A DNA stretch of 10,938 bases from positions 1-10,938 of the forward strand of contig SEHC01000031.1 in the NCBI GenBank assembly GCA_004173415.1, written 5' to 3'. The stretch is from Lysobacteraceae bacterium (lineage in GTDB: Bacteria; Pseudomonadota; Gammaproteobacteria; Xanthomonadales; Xanthomonadaceae). Made by a program: the position numbers and the translations under genes. Under the pieces are notes generated by a model, which was given only the letters and a program-made list of their open reading frames with translations, did not search any database and was not told where the DNA came from. Shown here piece by piece: positions 6,166 to 10,938 of the stretch. Numbering within the stretch: position 1 is the stretch's first letter; every line of letters begins with the position of its first letter.

Positions 6166-6630
6166 ATGCACAAATCCCGTTACAACATGGACCAGGAACT
6201 CGATGCGTTGGCGGCATCGCTTCCGGCAGCAGCCAAGTATCCGGGCCTGGTCCTGAGGGAGCCGCTGCTGGTGGTGCGGATCCATGAGTTGCTGGCCGAG
6301 GCTGCGCCCGAGGATTCGGACCACGTCTGGGACCGGCTTCGCGACATCCAGCAGGATGCCGGCCTGATGCCGCTGCTCAGGAAACCGGTCAGCGACCGGG
6401 AGATGCAGGAAACGATGCTGCGGGAAGTGGAGCGCCACCTGCCGAGGATGCTGAGGGATTCCAGCCCCGAAGAATTCTGGCGCTGGCTGGTGGGAGAGGC
6501 CGACTCGGCCGCCGCCCAGGTCGACGGCGATGACCAGGGCCGCCATGTGCGTGACCGCATCAACGGAATGCTCGAAGCCGCTGGAGTCGGTCGCCGCTAT
6601 CAGATCCGCAGTGGTCCGCGCAGGATGTGA
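6166..6630 (+). CDS. Hypothetical acidic protein
   Basis: The 154-residue protein is soluble: no signal peptide and no membrane segment. It is rich in Glu, Asp, Leu and Arg and probably mostly helical (LLVVRIHELLAEAAPEDSDHVWDRLRD; MQETMLREVERHLPRMLRD). I do not recognise the family. The start at 6166 follows a run of AAGG units (GGTAAGGCAAGGCAAGGTAG), giving an AAGG about four bases upstream. An internal ATG at 6187 would remove seven residues and has no better ribosome site. It is the first gene after the REP-rich repeat array. A small CGGCA-GAA-TGCCG hairpin (6637-6649) follows the stop, with no tight T-run. The coding call rests on length, biased composition and the tidy ribosome site; a homology search would be needed for a name. 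Confidence 0.7.
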   Translation: MHKSRYNMDQELDALAASLPAAAKYPGLVLREPLLVVRIHELLAEAAPEDSDHVWDRLRDIQQDAGLMPLLRKPVSDREMQETMLREVERHLPRMLRDSSPEEFWRWLVGEADSAAAQVDGDDQGRHVRDRINGMLEAAGVGRRYQIRSGPRRM

Positions 6631-6723
6631 CGCCCTCGGCAGAATGCCGCCATCCACGACCTATTTTCACGCCGGGGGAAATGGCGATTGGCCAGACTGT
6701 CGCATCGCCATCCGGAGCACAAC

Positions 6724-6966
6724 ATGTCGAAACAGGAGCGTCGTCGATCCGTAGACGATCCCGCCAGCCTTCGCGCCGGGTTGACCCCGCAGCAGACGAC
6801 CACGCTGGAAACCATGGAGCAGTTCCAGTGGAGCTTGCGCTTCGTGCGCAGGCCGATGTTCCTGGCCCCGATCCCGATCCTGTTTTCGCGCGATGGCAGC
6901 CGCTTCGTCGTGCTCGAGGCCGATGGCACCATTAACGAGAACCCGGGTTTCAAGATCCGCTCCTAG
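6724..6966 (+). CDS. Conserved hypothetical protein, 80 residues
   Basis: The small cytosolic protein of unknown function runs from MSKQERRR to NPGFKIRS. The core resembles a short conserved protein that I recall from xanthomonads and pseudomonads: TLETMEQFQWSLRFVRRPMF, then PIPILFSRDGSRFVVLEADGTINENPGFKIR. I cannot give a family name. The start at 6724 is set by GGAG (6714-6717) six bases upstream; the longer frame from 6688 has no such site. Just before the ribosome site, ATGGCGA (6681-6687) and TCGCCAT (6705-6711) form a seven-base inverted repeat that could place a hairpin in the leader. The basic N-terminus followed by an RDG-x-(R/Y)-LEADG beta-hairpin-like stretch suggests a compact fold. 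Function is unknown. Confidence 0.75.
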   Translation: MSKQERRRSVDDPASLRAGLTPQQTTTLETMEQFQWSLRFVRRPMFLAPIPILFSRDGSRFVVLEADGTINENPGFKIRS

Positions 6967-7094
6967 CATCGCAATGGCCGCCATGGCCCGGGTCCCTGCG
7001 CAGCTACCCGGTGCCGCTTCGCGGGTTGACCGCATGCCTTATCCTGTCGATCCCGGCATCCAGGAAGGATGCGTCCAGGCAAGGAAGGATGACG

Positions 7095-7700
7095 ATGGAG
7101 ATGGAATTCGAGCTGGTGGGGGAAATGGGCCTGTATGCGAAGGCCGAAGTGGAGGCGGGCTTCTCCACCGACGAACAGATCGTCGAGCGTGCGATACGCC
7201 GCCATGCAGGCCAGGGCGATTACCTGGCACTGCGCGACCTGGCGAGGGAGCTGGTCGGTTTCGCCGCCGGAAGGCACCTGCTGCGCCAGCGCGAATGGCC
7301 GCTGGTGACCGATTGCGACCGCCTGGAACTGGCCTTCGGTCGACTCGGCGAAAGCGGCATCGTCTGCCGGCAGAACTTCCACGCCGACGACCAGCAGGGC
7401 CTGGTGGCCATCGACGAGGAAATGGATCGCGAGGAGGCTGCGGGACGCAAGGTCCGCGGTTATGCCTACTACCATCGCCGTGACATCGACCTGGCGATCG
7501 CCGGCGGCGGCCTGTTCCTGAGCTATGGCGCCAGCGATGGGGAGGCCGAGGATGACGACCGCGCCGACCTGGGCATCGGCGCGGAGGTCGTGGAGGCGCT
7601 GCGGCAACTGGGCCTGGCGCCGCAATGGAGCGGCGACGGCGACACCCGCATCCACCTGCCACTGCAATGGCAGCGGCGCCGGGCCTGGATCGACGACTGA
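7095..7700 (+). CDS. DUF6891-like protein
   Basis: This soluble, acidic protein of about 201 residues matches, as far as memory allows, the DUF6891 family: the WPLVTDCDRLELAFGRLGESGIVCRQNF core, then KVRGYAYYHRRDIDLAIAGGGLFLSYG, and IGAEVVEALRQLGLAPQWSGD near the end. The function of that family is not known to me. Some relatives carry a cysteine cluster after RQNF; here it is replaced by HADDQQG. The start is a choice between ATG 7089, 7095 and 7101. The ribosome site AAGGAAGG (7081-7088) lies six bases from 7095 and touches 7089, so I prefer 7095. Upstream, AGGAAGGATG also occurs at about 7062, out of frame. It converges on gcvP and shares the intergenic terminator region. Confidence 0.75.
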   Translation: MEMEFELVGEMGLYAKAEVEAGFSTDEQIVERAIRRHAGQGDYLALRDLARELVGFAAGRHLLRQREWPLVTDCDRLELAFGRLGESGIVCRQNFHADDQQGLVAIDEEMDREEAAGRKVRGYAYYHRRDIDLAIAGGGLFLSYGASDGEAEDDDRADLGIGAEVVEALRQLGLAPQWSGDGDTRIHLPLQWQRRRAWIDD

Positions 7701-7734
7701 GCGCGGCACCAGGCGTCGCCGGGGCTTTCCTGCC

Positions 7735-7763
7735 CATAACAAAAGACCCCGCATGGCGGGGCC
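7735..7763 (-). terminator. Intrinsic terminator of gcvP
   Basis: Read on the minus strand, a GGCCCCGC-CAT-GCGGGG hairpin (stem bases 7747-7752 and 7756-7761) is followed by TCTTTTGTT. It lies about 25 bases after the gcvP stop. On the plus strand the stem lacks a proper T-run, so it serves mainly gcvP, although it may also slow readthrough from the convergent gene. Confidence 0.85.
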
Positions 7764-7787
7764 TCCTGCTTGCGGGCGCCGCAGGTG

Positions 7788-10679
<2,892 letters not shown>

Positions 10680-10683
10680 GTCG

Positions 10684-10727
10684 GGGACGTCCGTAGGGCA
10701 CGCGCGGAGCCACGCGTGGGGCGCCCC
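10684..10727 (-). promoter_or_regulatory. Probable expression platform of the glycine riboswitch
   Basis: Between the second aptamer and the gcvP start the RNA can form a CACGCG/CGCGTG hairpin (10699-10718). The palindrome GGGGCGCCCC (10718-10727) overlaps the aptamer's 3' edge, and GGACGTCC (10684-10691) lies close to the start codon. There is no T-run after any stem, which argues for control of translation rather than termination. The mechanism is inferred. Confidence 0.45.
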
Positions 10728-10920
10728 TCTGTCCTTCTGCCTGAGAGTTTGGAAGGCGCCGGGGCATCCCTGCGCTTCTTGCCCCTTCGGCGCCGGCCGC
10801 ATACCGGTGAAGGCGGGCCGATCTCTCCAGAGTTTTGTGCACGCGGCGGTCACTGGCCTGAGCGATTACGGGCGTTGCGCCTTCGGCAGCGGTCCAGCCT
10901 GGCCGGCCCGGTCCGCTTCT
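10727..10920 (-). promoter_or_regulatory. Tandem glycine riboswitch upstream of gcvP
   Basis: Two glycine aptamers lie head to tail in the gcvP leader. The first (about 10846-10920) has GCCGAAGGCGCAA (10875-10887) and CTCAGGC (10856-10862), closed by GCGGxC with GACCGC. The second (10727-10832) starts CTCTGGAGAG, carries CGCCGAAGGGGCAAG (10778-10793) and CTCTCAGGCA (10738-10747), and closes with GGACAGAG; its P1 is CTCTG/CAGAG. These are the conserved blocks of the glycine (gcvT) riboswitch. In known cases glycine binding turns on the cleavage system. The linker between the aptamers is short, about a dozen bases. Confidence 0.95.
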
Positions 10921-10938
10921 TCCACTGCGTGCTGCGCC

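Noticed and set aside
10680..10853. 58-codon N-terminal extension of gcvP
   Set aside because: The extra codons translate the glycine riboswitch and have no counterpart in the P-protein family, whose N-terminus fits the ATG at 10679.

Overview
The base composition, the codon use and the gene families point to a high-GC gammaproteobacterium of the Xanthomonadaceae/Lysobacteraceae (Lysobacter, Luteimonas, Stenotrophomonas or Pseudoxanthomonas-like). The strongest lineage hints are a predicted type IV secretion effector carrying the Xanthomonadales XVIPCD secretion domain and GTAG-headed REP palindromes of the Stenotrophomonas type. No RNA gene, CRISPR array or complete mobile element was seen.

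Left part (1-4307): the 3' end of an UvrA-family ATPase gene is followed by a MESH1-like (p)ppGpp hydrolase gene that is broken near its start by a frameshift. A two-gene operon then reads leftwards. It encodes a 500-residue predicted antibacterial T4SS effector (X-Tfe), with a lipoprotein directly behind it that is the natural candidate for its immunity protein (X-Tfi). On the far side of this pair, after about 500 bases without a convincing gene, lies a second MESH1-like copy cut off after 55 codons. The toxin/immunity pair is therefore bracketed by two damaged paralogues of one gene.

Middle part (4308-7700): a lipoprotein L,D-transpeptidase gene (PG-binding plus YkuD domains) is followed by about 670 bases of repeats. 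A segment of about 270 bp containing the last codons of the transpeptidase gene and a pair of opposed REP palindromes is present twice, with a third partial unit after it. Three small genes of unknown role follow on the same strand: an acidic 154-residue protein, an 80-residue conserved hypothetical, and a DUF6891-like protein of about 201 residues.

Right part (7735-10920): gcvP, the PLP-dependent glycine decarboxylase of the glycine cleavage system, lies on the minus strand. A tandem glycine riboswitch precedes it and an intrinsic terminator follows it, so it is a self-contained glycine-induced unit.

The part most likely to be undescribed is the X-Tfe/X-Tfi pair. Its effector has a proposed peptidoglycan-directed central domain with EF-hand-like loops and an H/SxGC motif, and its partner lipoprotein belongs to no family I recognise.
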